From: Hymenopus coronatus
Lineage: Eukaryota > Arthropoda > Insecta > Mantodea > Hymenopodidae
Direction: 5' to 3'
Assembly: GCA_030762935.1 (NCBI GenBank)
Contig: CM060888.1
Coordinates: forward strand, 118,059,468-118,123,467
DNA: 64,000 nt
Part shown: piece by piece, positions 24,334-34,034 of the stretch
Position numbering within the stretch: position 1 is the first letter of the stretch
How the letters are laid out: the number at the start of each line of letters is the position of its first letter
Position numbers and translations under genes: made by a program
Notes under the pieces: model-generated
What the model was told of the DNA's origin: nothing
The model's database searches: none
Seen by the model: only the letters and a program-made list of their open reading frames with translations

Positions 24334-25130
24334 GAGAGAAACACTTGATAATCAACATGTATTTATAAGAAAAAATAAAATTGTTGAACATTTAACATTA
24401 GTATTAGCGTATATCTCCGAAATGTCTGAATATTTATTTTAAATATTTTTCCTGTTTTTAATATATCAACATTTTTTGTTTAGCACTTGTTTGTTTCTTA
24501 TGGTTTACTCTAAGCAAAAGTTTTCTGACTTTATTAGTCTTTAAATTCTTCACTGTTACCAGAGCATTAAGAGAAACAATTGATAAATAAATAACAGTTG
24601 TAAGAAAATACTAAAGTCTGAAAATTTACCATTAGTAATAAAGAATATCTCAGAATTGACTGATACAACAGAAAGCGTGTTAAATATGTTGGCTGTTGTA
24701 AATAGGTCAACATTTTTGTTTGCTACGTATTTGTTTATTTGTTACGGTTTATTCTAAATAAAAGGTTAAACAAAGTATCTTCTGAATGAAGAACACTTGG
24801 CAGAAAATTTAAGATATACCTACATATTGTTTTTCAGGAAAAATGTATTAAACATTTCATATTTTGATTAAAATTCCTAGTCAATTTTCAGAAAGTTAAA
24901 AACACGAAACATTTTTCTATAAAAGAGATTTTCTTCAGAATTTTGGTGTCGTATTTTTGGAATCTAGTGAACTTAAATACCAAATTTGGCTTTTGGTTTT
25001 GAGTTTAGTTGCTCAAAACGCATACTTACATTTTCCTAATCATTTATATAGATTTAGGGAGCTCAAAACATGCATTTATGGTGAAATATTGTTGTAAAAT
25101 ACAATATTCTTCTATTTAAGTGTGAAGATA
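24334..25130 (+). repeat. Degenerate THR relative with internal duplication
   Basis: 24740-25130 aligns loosely with the THR right half (AAAATTTAAGATATAC, a TTGATTAAAATTCCTAG version of the central block, TTTTGGTGTCGTATTTTTGG, ACCAAATTTGGC, CAAAACATGCATTTATGGTG). Upstream, a unit of about 236 bp occurs twice (from 24334 and from 24570). Its AATATCTC...TGACTGATACAACAGAAA part looks like the AATATCTCAAAAACG block. No microsatellite or good hairpin remains, so this is an old copy or a diverged subfamily. Confidence 0.55.
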
Positions 25131-25599
25131 ACGCATATTTTTAAAAATTTCGTGAAATTAGTTTTGCTAGAGTAGGACAGTAGTTACTTGTGCCAGTAGA
25201 ATAAGAAGAAAAGAGCAATTGTTTCCGTGACCACCCTGAAGCAAAACCGAATATTATTCTCGTAGAACACAAAGCTTACATTCTCGCAAAATCCACGTCT
25301 CAGCAGAATAAATGAATATCAAGAGGATCTCGCAAACACACAATAGCACACATTTGCTCACACATGCTTTTAGCTCTCCTACTCGAGGGTTAGAATACAA
25401 ACACGTGTACAGTATTGCACATGGCAGTACGTGATCTTTATTTCGTATTCAGCACACGAATCACCATCTCACAGTATTTACGATCTCTTCGTAGTATTTC
25501 ATATTCATCCACAGCTCTAAGACTTAAATTCACTGATCAAAGTGTTAAAGTGAACGGCTGTAGAATGTTTCATATTTGCTTTAAATCTCATAATTAAAC
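25131..25599. other. Unassigned DNA
   Basis: Nothing is recognised. The 60-codon frame at 25415-25597 has no motif. Confidence 0.35.
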
Positions 25600-26371
25600 C
25601 TACCAAATACAAAGGCATTTTTGGAAAAAGGTCCATATGTGTATGTGTGTGTGTGGTTGTGTGTGTCTGTAGACAGCCTTTCTCTGAAACGAAAAGACCG
25701 TTAAATACCAAACATGGTGTTTAGGTTTCGTAGCTTCCAAGAATGCGACACGAAGATTTTCAACAAAATCCCCTCACCCCCAACTACCTTTTACATGAAA
25801 CTTTTTCGAAAATTTTGATTTTCTCAAAAATGGCTGTAACGATTTTGATTAAAATATCCTATATTAAATATATTTACCTGACAAATAAAATGTATATCTT
25901 GAATTTACTTTGAATAGTCTCTGAAGCCTACTTTATTCTGAGCGCATTTTACGGAATTTTGCATAACTGCTAAACTATAAGAGATGGTCAAAAACTTACC
26001 GTACAAAAAAGGTAGAGCACTTTAAAACACACAATTTATGTTACATACATTTTTTCGTGGAGTTGATCGTTTTTGAGATATTCCTTATTTTTAATTTCAG
26101 CTTTGAAAAACCTATACCTTTCTCATACAGGAATTTGTCAACTCGTGTCCATACTAACAAAGGAACTTCAGTCACACAGTAACCAGCTTTTTACTATCAC
26201 TTTAACCTGCGGTACTCCCTAATTTCGCTTCTACTTACAAGGAAGCAAGTAATAAGACTATTTCTGCTAATTTTGTCTGGATTAGAATGAAGTCAATAAA
26301 AGCATAAGCCTTTTAACAATAATTAGATGCAGAGATGTAGAGAAAGTCATGTGAATGAAACACATCAGATG
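25600..26371 (-). repeat. THR copy, right end missing
   Basis: Minus-strand copy that starts at ACAAAGGCATTTTTGGAAAA, so the hairpin and about 90 bp inside it are absent. A TGTGTGTGTGTGG tract follows, then GACACGAAGATTTTCAAC, AACGATTTTGATTAAAAT, AGTCTCTGAAGCCTACTTTA and a clean left end near 26335-26371 (GTAGAGAAAGTCATGTGAAT, then GAAACACATCAGA). Confidence 0.88.
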
Positions 26372-26649
26372 TTTCCTTCTCACAATGATAAAGGCATAAA
26401 TAAAGAGTCACATTAGAACAATCTTGTTGCACTCGTGAGAGATTTTGTAATCATTCTTCAACTAACCGACAAACGCATGTATTTCTATTTCATGTTAATG
26501 GAGATAAACATGATCAAAATGATTCTATTACTCATTTCCGTGTAGGTACAATGAGAATGATGGAATACTAACTATTTAAATAGATTAATAAATATTTCAA
26601 GATTTGTGATGAATTTGAAACTATGTTCTCTTGGCATAGTAAAACCAGG

Positions 26650-26705
26650 AGGAAAAATGGAGAAGAAGAAGAAGAAGAAGACGAGGACGAGAAAAAGAAG
26701 AAGAA
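26650..26705. repeat. (GAA)n-type purine tract
   Basis: GAAGAAGAAGAAGAAGAAGA is followed by GACGAGGACGAGAAAAAGAA, an imperfect GAA/GAC microsatellite directly left of a THR copy. Confidence 0.9.
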
Positions 26706-27100
26706 CTTGCTATTCAGAACAGTATAAATATTTGGTAATCCAAACTAAAACAAGAGATATCTTGTAAATGGGTATCTCCATAAAAAGTTTATTCGGCATA
26801 AATTGTGTGCTTTAAGGGGATCTTCATCTGTGTGTGGGGGCGGGGGGGGGGAGATTTCGTCTATCCATTACAGTTTACCAGTTATGCAAAGGTTGTTCAG
26901 AATACAGAGTATTCTGAGGCTATTTGCAGAAAATTTAAGATATACATTTAGTTTGTTTCGAAAATATTGCAGATATATGGTAGCTGTTTTATCCCAAAGA
27001 TATCTGTAACATTCTTGAGTAAACAAAAATTTCCAAAAATATAAGTAGTATCTTAGGATGGCGGGATTTTCTTGAAAAGCTGCAGGTCGCATCCTTGGAT

Positions 27101-27430
27101 TTTTCTTTTCCTAGTAGTTGTCTTACCCTACATATATACCACTGTCACTCCCCTAGGATTTGCAAGCGGGTGCCTAGGGGAGCCAACAGCATGTAACGAT
27201 AGAATGAAGAACCTGGAACAAGTGGTCGCCCGTAGCCAGGCGTGAGCGTCAGGAAGTGGAAGATAGGAAATGTGATGAAGCAATTGGCGGAATAAGTGTC
27301 GGGGGAAACAGGGGAAAACCCGGCTAGACGCTCTTTTGTCCACTACAGATCCCCCACGCCGGCGCTTGGGATTGAACCCGAGACGTCTAGGTTGGAGGCG
27401 AGCGGTCTAACCACTCTGCCACGGCGCCAC
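27101..27430 (-). repeat. SINE-E nested in a THR copy
   Basis: On the minus strand the head reads GGCGCCGTGGCAGAGTGGTT (A box TGGCAGAGTGG), then CTAGACGTCTCGGGTTCAAT (B box), the best-preserved tRNA-like head in the window. The element ends in an A-rich tail, seen on plus as TTTTTCTTTTCC at 27100. CATCCTTGGAT (27090-27100) and CATCCCTTGGAT (27431-27442) flank it as a target duplication. The acceptor arms pair poorly and no clean 3' end exists, so this is not a tRNA gene. Confidence 0.88.
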
Positions 27431-27500
27431 CATCCCTTGGATGCTTTGTTTTTGAGTTATGCTGTTCACAGACAAACGGACACACGCGACAAACGCAATG

Positions 27501-27507
<7 letters not shown>

Positions 27508-27546
<39 letters not shown>
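27508..27546. repeat. (CT)n microsatellite inside THR
   Basis: About 19 CT units occupy the place where other copies carry the CA tract. Confidence 0.95.
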
Positions 27547-27549
<3 letters not shown>

Positions 27550-27805
27550 GCTTTCTAACTTTAGAACAGGAACCCTCATGTCATGTATTTCCAGTAAAAT
27601 CAGCAGTATCGAATTTTTAGGTGTAACACAATACCTTCTCTACTTATTCACTGGGGTCCACAGTGATGTAATAAAAAAGGAAATCCAATTTTTACGTCCC
27701 TATATAAAACTATTTTTGTTGCAATTTTATTCACTTAGCCTTCCTCTAAATCAGCTATGATACGTTTTAATTCTTCTTTCAAAAAGCTGAAAGATATTTA
27801 AAGAA

Positions 27806-28637
27806 TTTCATGTGCCATTCACATAACTTTCTCTAGATGTTCTAAATACAAACTATTCTTACGACAAATTATTCTTTTATCTACATCATGCTAATCGAGT
27901 AAACATTAACAGAATTAGCCATATTATCATTGGGAGTCATTGAAGTAGAAGGGAAATAAGGAAATGCATTATGCTAAAGCGACAGTGCAATCTTTTAAAA
28001 GCTGGTTAGTATATTAAACAATTGAGGTTTGCATGGTTTCGTTTGTAAACAGCTTAAAACTGAAACCAATAACAAGCAATATCTCAAAAACGGTCAACTC
28101 TGCAAGTAAAACGTATATAACATAAATGTTGTGTTTTTAACGAGATCTTCATGTTCTATGTATTAAGTTTTTGTCTATATCATACGGTTTAACCATTATG
28201 AAAATGCTATAAAACTCATCCAGAATAGTCTTCAGAGGCTATTAAATGTTTTAATATTTTATAAAATACTGACTAAGATGCTTATACCTCATGAATTGTT
28301 TCATCATCCAATGTGACTGATAAAAGAGATCAAATTTTACGGACAGAAATTTGGTTAACAACTTTACCTATAAAATTATACATATTATTTTTATGTAAAT
28401 ATTTGAGAAAAACAAAATATTCAAAAACATTTTTCATGTAAACGGTAATTTTTAGTCGAGGGGGTTTTCTTGAAAATCTTTGTGTCGCATCCTTGGAAGA
28501 TACCAAACATAAATACTAACTCAGGTATTTTCGTTTTAAGCTATGATGTCCACAGACACACACACACACATGGATCTTTTCCTAAAAATGCCTTTTCCGG
28601 ACTCAGGAGACCTCAAAGCGTATATTGCTACTATGTA
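27806..28637 (+). repeat. THR copy cut off by mariner
   Basis: The left end TTTCATGTGCCATTCACATA, then ACTTTCTCTAGATG, starts at 27806. The AATATCTCAAAAACGGTC block lies at about 28078. A non-family stretch of about 130 bp is inserted at about 28245-28375. The copy continues through CTTTGTGTCGCATCCTTGG and a CACACACACACAC tract. It stops at about 28636, about 100 bp before its expected hairpin, where the mariner begins. Confidence 0.87.
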
Positions 28638-29834
28638 CGAGGGAGGATCGAAAGGTAGCATACGATAATTATTTTACAAAACATTTTAGTAGTTAAAAAA
28701 AAAATGAACGTACAGCTTTTACTTACTTTTAGAAATAGTCACCAAGCTTCTCAACACATTTGTCCCATCGTGATACGAGTTTCAGTATGCCCTGTCGTCC
28801 GTTGCCCTGGATTATAGCCATCTGCAGACTCATGATTTCACTTCCGCTTCAGTCGCAAATCGTCGGCCGGCCAGGTATTTCTTCTTGGGACCAAACAGAT
28901 GAAAGTCCGGCGGTGAAAGATCCCAACTGTATGGCGGTTGCTGGAGCGCCAACCAAAAATTTTTTTTATTTTCTGACAAACAGTAACAGCAAAAAGGGGG
29001 CGAGCATTGTCATAAAGAAGCTTGACATTGCCAGCATTAATGTTGTGGCGTTTGTCTCGAAGAAAGCAACTTCACCAAAGGATGCAGCATTCACAGTGAT
29101 CCTGTGCTCGGCAAATTCCACCAATAGAAAATCTCTGCATATCCCAGAACATTGTCACAAGCAATTTCTTTACAGATTGGGTCACTTTGAATTCTTGCTT
29201 TAGTGGGGAACCAGCATGTTTCCAATCCATACTTGCCTGCTTTGTTTCGGGCGTGTAGTGGTATGCTCTCGACTCATCACCAGTGATGATTCCTTTCAGA
29301 AAGACATGCCCTTCTGCGGTGTACTGCGTTAAGTGTTCCAAGGTTGTCATCATTCGCTGGTCTTTGTGGTTGTCTGACAGATTCTTAGGCAACCAGCGAG
29401 CAGTAACTTTACGAAATGTGAACGTGCCATGAACAATATCGTACACTGCACCACTGCAGGTTTTCATTTGCACACGCCGATCGTTCAAAATTGCCGCCTC
29501 AGTGCCTCTTAACATTCTGCGGGGTTGCAGCTGTTACCAGGCTCCCGGAGCGTGGCGAGTCACTAAGGTTCACACGGCCCTCTTGCATGCCCCGGTGAAT
29601 TGTACTCCATGTATGTCCTTTGGCTCACAAATGTCGAACCACACCGCTTTGCTCTTCACACATGGAGAATAGCATGCATGCCATCTTTGTTGCGTAGTTC
29701 ATGCTTCTCTCGCTAGAGCTGTACACGAAACAAAAATTACTTGCAGTGAAAATTTAAAACTATATCTGTGTGAAGTACCAGCTGCAATAACAAGGCAGAA
29801 AAATTATTGTGCTTTACTTTTTGATCCTCCCTGT
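28638..29834 (-). mobile_element. Second mariner transposon with TIRs and TA duplication
   Basis: The left end CGAGGGAGGATCGAAAGGTA matches the reverse complement of the right end, which reads TTACTTTTTGATCCTCCCTG, over about 35 bp with few changes. TA occurs on both sides (28636-28637 and 29835-29836), as expected for mariner targets. The length of about 1.2 kb is slightly short of a full mariner. The transposase reads on the minus strand and is broken. It is a different subfamily from the 11.3 kb copy because the terminal repeats do not match. Confidence 0.93.
28722..29720 (-). pseudogene. Mariner transposase, minus strand, frameshifted
   Basis: Reading from about 29720 downward, the N-terminal DNA-binding region is decayed. 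A 147-codon open frame (29515-29072) covers the linker and the first catalytic block (TGDESRAYHYTPETK, D present) up to the VTMFWDMQ strand. After a shift, LYDNARPLF near 29010-28985 keeps the second D. After another shift, PYSWDLSPPDFHLFGPKKK near 28925-28870 keeps the third D, in the DD(34)D arrangement normal for mariners. The C-terminal helix (RWDKCVEKLGDYF-like) near 28770-28735 is present. All three acids survive but the frame does not. The plus-strand 147-codon frame at 28760-29203 is its antisense shadow. Confidence 0.88.
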
Positions 29835-29836
29835 TA

Positions 29837-30944
29837 TGCAGATATCTAAAATGTGACACTCGAAGTATGACAAAAACATTAAAGGGTATTGAATTATATA
29901 TAATGGCACTGTGTTCTTTTGGAGAGAGGGCTGGTTTTTAAACCTAGGGTCCCTAATTCAACTCCCAGATTCTCTGCAGAGTTTAGAAAGTATAAATTGG
30001 GGCGAAAGCAAGAGTCATTAATAAAATAACAAAACGAGTATTTATCAAAGTAAACTGAGTACCAATGTGTTAATAGCTGATGAGATTATAGTAGTTAACA
30101 GATGCGGTATAATAGATACACTAAACCATTTTGGGTTTTATTGCAATAAATTGTTCTCAAAGTACATAAATTTATTTTCGGAGTTTGTATCACCGTTATT
30201 AGTATAACTGCTCCTCATTGAAATGTTCTATTACCTAACCTTATTTTGGATAATCGTGAGTCATCTTTTTGCTTCGAGAGATAAGAGTCTGTCATCTCGT
30301 TGTGAATGTGAATGCCTTGCAATTCGTGACATAGTCATCATCCCTGGGGCTAGACACAAATTCTAATGAAGTTGTCGTGATGATGCTATACAAAGCAATC
30401 AGATGTTCCTCATAGTTTCAGTCATTTTAGGAGCTAGACATGACTCATGAAATCACAAAATAGGGTGGTAAGTAAATACTTCTGATGCCTCGAAATTGCT
30501 CGAAAAGATAAGCTACAGTTATGTATTTTCGTTAATGAAACACCAAACATTTAAAGATACAGTAATATTGCTAAGTCTGAAAACGATAATTTCAATTGAA
30601 AATTCTAGAATGCTAGAAAAATAACCAGCAGTAGTTCTACTTTTTATTGTTTTACCTTCTATTCGAATTCTTTTTTAATTGAGAGATTTAATTTATGAAA
30701 GTTCTATCTTTAATGTTATTGTAACTTCTCACACTTTCATTATAATTAAAATTATTAATAAACAAATGCTTCTTTATTCAAGTAATACCTCTATATTGAT
30801 TTAATTATTTCCATTTTTATAGTTAACATGGCATTTATTATTCTAGGATTTATTGAAAAATAAGAGGTTATTTATTGATGTTTGATAAATATTAAACCAA
30901 TTAAAGGCAATCACACGCATTAAAGTATTACGAATTTTTAGGTT
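29837..30944. other. AT-rich DNA, nothing recognised
   Basis: The right half of the THR interrupted by the mariner does not resume here, so that part was lost. No other family blocks seen. Confidence 0.4.
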
Positions 30945-31290
30945 CAGTTGTTAGAAAGAACAATTTATTGCAATTTAATTGGCGAGAACAAAAAAAATAA
31001 AGATCCTACTACACGTGTGGCTAAGTTAGTAGAGTACATACCTGCTCTGCGAGGGGAGGCAGAACTGGAAATTTGCAATATAAATAATAAAATAGAAGAA
31101 AACTGGAGAAGCCGCAAGGAGAAAGGAAGAATACCAGCTTCTGTAAGTACCTAACAGTCGAGAGGGAAGAGAGACGCAGGACGTCCAAGGAAGAGATGGC
31201 TATGAAAGCATGGTTGTGAAGACGGAACAGGCATTATTGCCTAATCCCTAAACTGCAGAGTAAGAAGAAGAAGCAGAGCATAGCGACAAC
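30945..31290 (+). pseudogene. Non-LTR retrotransposon 3' end, decayed
   Basis: The translated stretch at about 31160-31200 reads GKRDAGRPRKRW in one frame. This GRPRKRW word is the usual C-terminal end of reverse transcriptase ORFs of insect jockey-like and related LINEs. It is followed by EDGTGIIA-like and RVRRRS-like residues with intervening stops. The element ends at an AAGAAGAAGAAGCAG tail near 31262-31276, a typical short 3' tail. Upstream (30990-31150) a frame reading VAKLVEYIPALRGE could be the preceding thumb/connection part. The 5' bulk is absent, as usual for LINE insertions, and the insertion is old. The clade cannot be fixed from this remnant. Confidence 0.6.
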
Positions 31291-31734
31291 ATTGAGATAT
31301 GAAGTGCACTATAACCCTGACATCCAGTGACTTTAATGCTACAGTCTATTGTCTATACCACATGCGCTGTGTACATCCATATATGCGGTGTTTCCTTTCA
31401 TAATTCAGATACTACGAAGTAAATTAGATTACCCGTTCACTATAATGTCTGAGAACCTCGAAGACAACACCGTAAAGACAGGCGGGCGAGCTCTTCTTCT
31501 TCCCGGCCTTCGCTTTCCGCTAAAAACAAGCGCCCAAGAAAAAGGCAATTGTATAGTAAGGATTTAATCTTTTGCTTAGTTTTGATGCTATAAACAGACA
31601 CCGGATTTTAAAGCGAATTCCTTTTTTCCATTTTTCCTCTTTATTAGCATTAGTTCTCTCTTTTAGTGAATTTTAATTAATATACTTTTAAAATGCAATG
31701 CATTGCCCAGTATATTAATGGAAGATTTTAAAAA
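31291..31734. other. Unassigned DNA
   Basis: Includes a short GC-richer patch (31480-31510). No family blocks or motifs. Confidence 0.35.
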
Positions 31735-32427
31735 TCTGATGTGTACCATTCACATGGCTTTCTCTATATCTCTGTAAATTATTATTGTTAATAAGCTTAT
31801 CTTTTATTTATTTCATGCTAATCGAGAAAAATTAGCGGAAATAGTCTTATTTCTTGATTTATTGTAAGTAGAAGTGAAATAAGGGAGCACCATAGGTTAA
31901 AGTGAAAGCCAAAAGCTGGTTGCTATGTGACTGATGTTCCTTTGTTTGTATGGATAGGAGTTGACAAATTCCTGTATGAGAAAAGCATGTTTTTCAAAGC
32001 TGAAACCAAGAAAAAGGAATATCTCAAAAACGATCAACTCCACGATAAAAATGTCTATAGCATAAATTGTGTGTTTTAAGGTGCTCTACATTTTTTTCTG
32101 GGTTAAGTTTTTGTCCATCTCTTACGGTTTAGTAGTTATGAAAAATTCATCCAGAATAAAGTAGTCTTCAGAGGCTATTCCCAGAAAATTCAAGATATAA
32201 ATTTCATTTGTCAGATAAATATCTTTAATATACGAAACTTTAATCAAAATCGTTAGAGCCATTTTTGAGAAAATCAAAATTTTCGAAAAAAGTTCCATGT
32301 AAAGGGTAGTTGAGGGTGGAGGATTTTTCTCAAAATCTTCGTGTCGCATCCCTGGAAGATACTAAACTTAAATACCAAGTTTGGTATTTTAACGACTTTT
32401 CGTTTTTGAGTTATCGTGTTCAAGGAC

Positions 32428-32461
<34 letters not shown>

Positions 32462-32609
32462 GCGGACCTTTTTGTGAAAATGCTTTTTTTTTTTTGGTTA
32501 CTGGGGACCCTAAAACATATATTTCCGGTGAAATCTCGGTATCGAATTTTTTGGTGGAGTGCAATACTTTCTCTGTACACTATGTACATAGTGCGTATGG
32601 AGAAAGTAA
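31735..32609 (+). repeat. THR copy, full length, well preserved
   Basis: The left end TCTGATGTGTACCATTCACA is preceded by a run of A. The body has every family block in order: AGTAGAAGTGAAATAAGGGA, TTGACAAATTCCTGTATGAG, AATATCTCAAAAACGATC, TTACGGTTTAGTAGTTATG, AAAATCGTTAGAGCCATTTT, CTTCGTGTCGCATCCCTGG, ACCAAGTTTGGTATTTTAAC, a 40-bp CA tract, a T tract, and TTTCCGGTGAAATCTCGGTA. The terminal hairpin starts with TTTCTCTGTACACTATGTAC, followed by ATAGTGCGTATGGAGAAAGT. I use this as the reference copy. Four overlapping short frames on both strands over its right end are shadows. Confidence 0.95.
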
Positions 32610-32736
32610 ATAGCTTCTTTGTGTAACTGGTAAACCGTAAGAGTACACAAAATCTTACTGCACAAAAATGCATACCTCTTTGAAGCACACAACTGGTCGA
32701 ATAATATTATGTGCATAGTGCGTATAGAGAAAGTAA
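32610..32736. repeat. Rearranged THR pieces
   Basis: 32628-32697 is an internal THR piece in minus orientation (ACTGGTAAACCGTAAGAG, then CTTACTGCACAAAAATGC). 32708-32736 is half of a plus-strand hairpin (TGTGCATAGTGCGTATAGAG). Both abut the full copy, so they mark a local rearrangement. Confidence 0.7.
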
Positions 32737-33249
32737 AGATTGCTTTCACTACATATCAGTAACAAGAAAAATTCCTTTCGCCCCAGTGAAAGCTGAACTG
32801 GTGTAAGAGATCTTAAAGAACAAAGCAAATAGGGTAGGCCAATGACTACCTGATATGATTGACAGCACGAAAAGGACAAGGTAAACTTTAACAGTTGGCT
32901 GGCCTTTCCCAAGGGGTGCACTTTTAGAAAGAATGCATATAGGGACTTGAAAACAACTGTATAAAGCCTTCCATGGGTCAATGGCCCTCCTGTTACCAGT
33001 TTGTAGCATACTGAGCAAAAACGTTTCCACCTAGAGTGCGTCTTCATTGCATTAATGAATTGACATTCCGTCGATGCAAACAATTTACAGTTAGCCTTTA
33101 AATCTTTGTTGAGAGGCAAACCCATCCCTCTTCGACATAGGCCGAAGTGAAGTAAGGCATGAAATATAGATGTGTCCCTTATTAATTCTTTTGTATCCCT
33201 ATCCCCTTTTTTCGCATAAATTTTCCCCTTTTTTCGCTTCATTTTACCC
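32737..33249 (-). other. Unique open segment between opposed THR right ends
   Basis: About 510 bp of non-THR DNA lies between a plus-strand THR end and a minus-strand THR end, so the two hairpin ends face each other. One minus-strand frame is open throughout (part of a 257-codon frame, 33428-32655, whose outer parts are THR). A second minus frame is open for 93 codons (33030-32749) and has a hydrophobic stretch. The long frame contains CRRGMGLPLNKDLKANC and CYKLVTGGPLTHGRLYTVV, which I do not recognise. Base composition is less AT-rich than the flanks. It may be a captured or pre-existing host fragment, or a chance open frame. Confidence 0.4.
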
Positions 33250-34034
33250 TTTTTACTTTCTCTACACGTACTATGTACATAGTGTATAGAGAAGGTATTG
33301 CACTCCACCAAAAACTTCGATACCGAAATTTCACCGGAAATATATGTTTTAGGGTCCCCTGTAGCCAAAAAAAAAAATATTTTAAGAAAAAGGTCCGTGT
33401 ATGTGTGTGTCCGTGTGTCTGTGAACACGATAACTCAAAACCGAAAAGTCGGTAAAATACCAAACTTGGTATTTAAGTTTAGTATCCTCCAGGGATACGA
33501 CACGAAGATTTTGAGAAAAATCGTCCCATCCCAAACTACCCTTTAAACTGAACCTTTTTCGAAAGTTTTGATTTTCTCAAAAATGGCTCTAACGATTTTG
33601 ATTAAAATACCGTATATTAAAGATATTTACCTAACAAATAAAATGTATATTTTGTATTTTCTGGGAATAGCCTCTCAAGCCTTCTTTATTCTGGATGGAT
33701 TTTACGAAATTTTGCATAACTGCTCAACCGTAAGAAATGTACACAAACAATGTAGAGCATGCTAATACATTTTTTTTTTTCGTGGAGTTGATGTTTTATA
33801 GATATTCCTTGTTTTTTATTTCAACTTTAAAAAACGTATACATTTCATATACAGGAGTTTGTCACTTTAACCTATGTTATTGCCTTATTTCGCTCCTACT
33901 TACAAGGAAGCAAGTAATAAGACTATTTCTGCTAATGTTTTCTGATTAGCATGAAGTAAATAGAAGTATAAGTTTATTAAGAATAATTTGTTGCAGAGAT
34001 GTAGAGAAAGTCATGTGAATGGTACACATAAGAT
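33250..34034 (-). repeat. THR copy, full length
   Basis: The right hairpin at 33250-33300 starts TTACTTTCTCTACACGTACT and continues with ATGTACATAGTGTATAGAGA. The body keeps CTCCACCAAAAACTTCGATA, GTAGCCAAAAAAAAAAATAT, TGTGTGTGTCCGTGTGTC, GATACGACACGAAGATTTTG, AACGATTTTGATTAAAATAC and AATAGCCTCTCAAGCCTTC. The left end is at about 34005-34034. The coding-like frames at 33239-33765 are shadows. Confidence 0.94.

Larger units (their letters stand above)
26705..27655 (+). repeat. THR copy interrupted by a SINE
   Basis: The left part (26705-27100) starts inside the element and carries a GGGGGCGGGGGGGGGG run, the TTACCAGTTATGCAAAGG block and GGTCGCATCCTTGGAT. The right part resumes at about 27443 with GCTTTGTTTTTGAGTTATGC, CACACGCG and a CT tract, and ends near 27655 with an eroded hairpin (CTTCTCTACTTATTCACTGG). 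The gap between the parts is exactly the minus-strand SINE listed next. Confidence 0.85.

Noticed and set aside
27360..27425. Possible tRNA gene on the minus strand
   Set aside because: A and B boxes are good, but acceptor arms do not pair properly and the sequence continues as a SINE with a target duplication.
27296..27760. 154-codon plus frame
   Set aside because: It reads through the SINE-E antisense strand, a CT microsatellite and THR DNA, including a long SLSL run from the microsatellite.
28760..29203. 147-codon plus frame
   Set aside because: Antisense shadow of the minus-strand mariner transposase.
32655..33428. 257-codon minus-strand frame, the longest in the window
   Set aside because: Both its ends lie in THR repeat DNA. 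Only the middle is unique, with no recognised motif, so it is described as an open segment and not as a gene.
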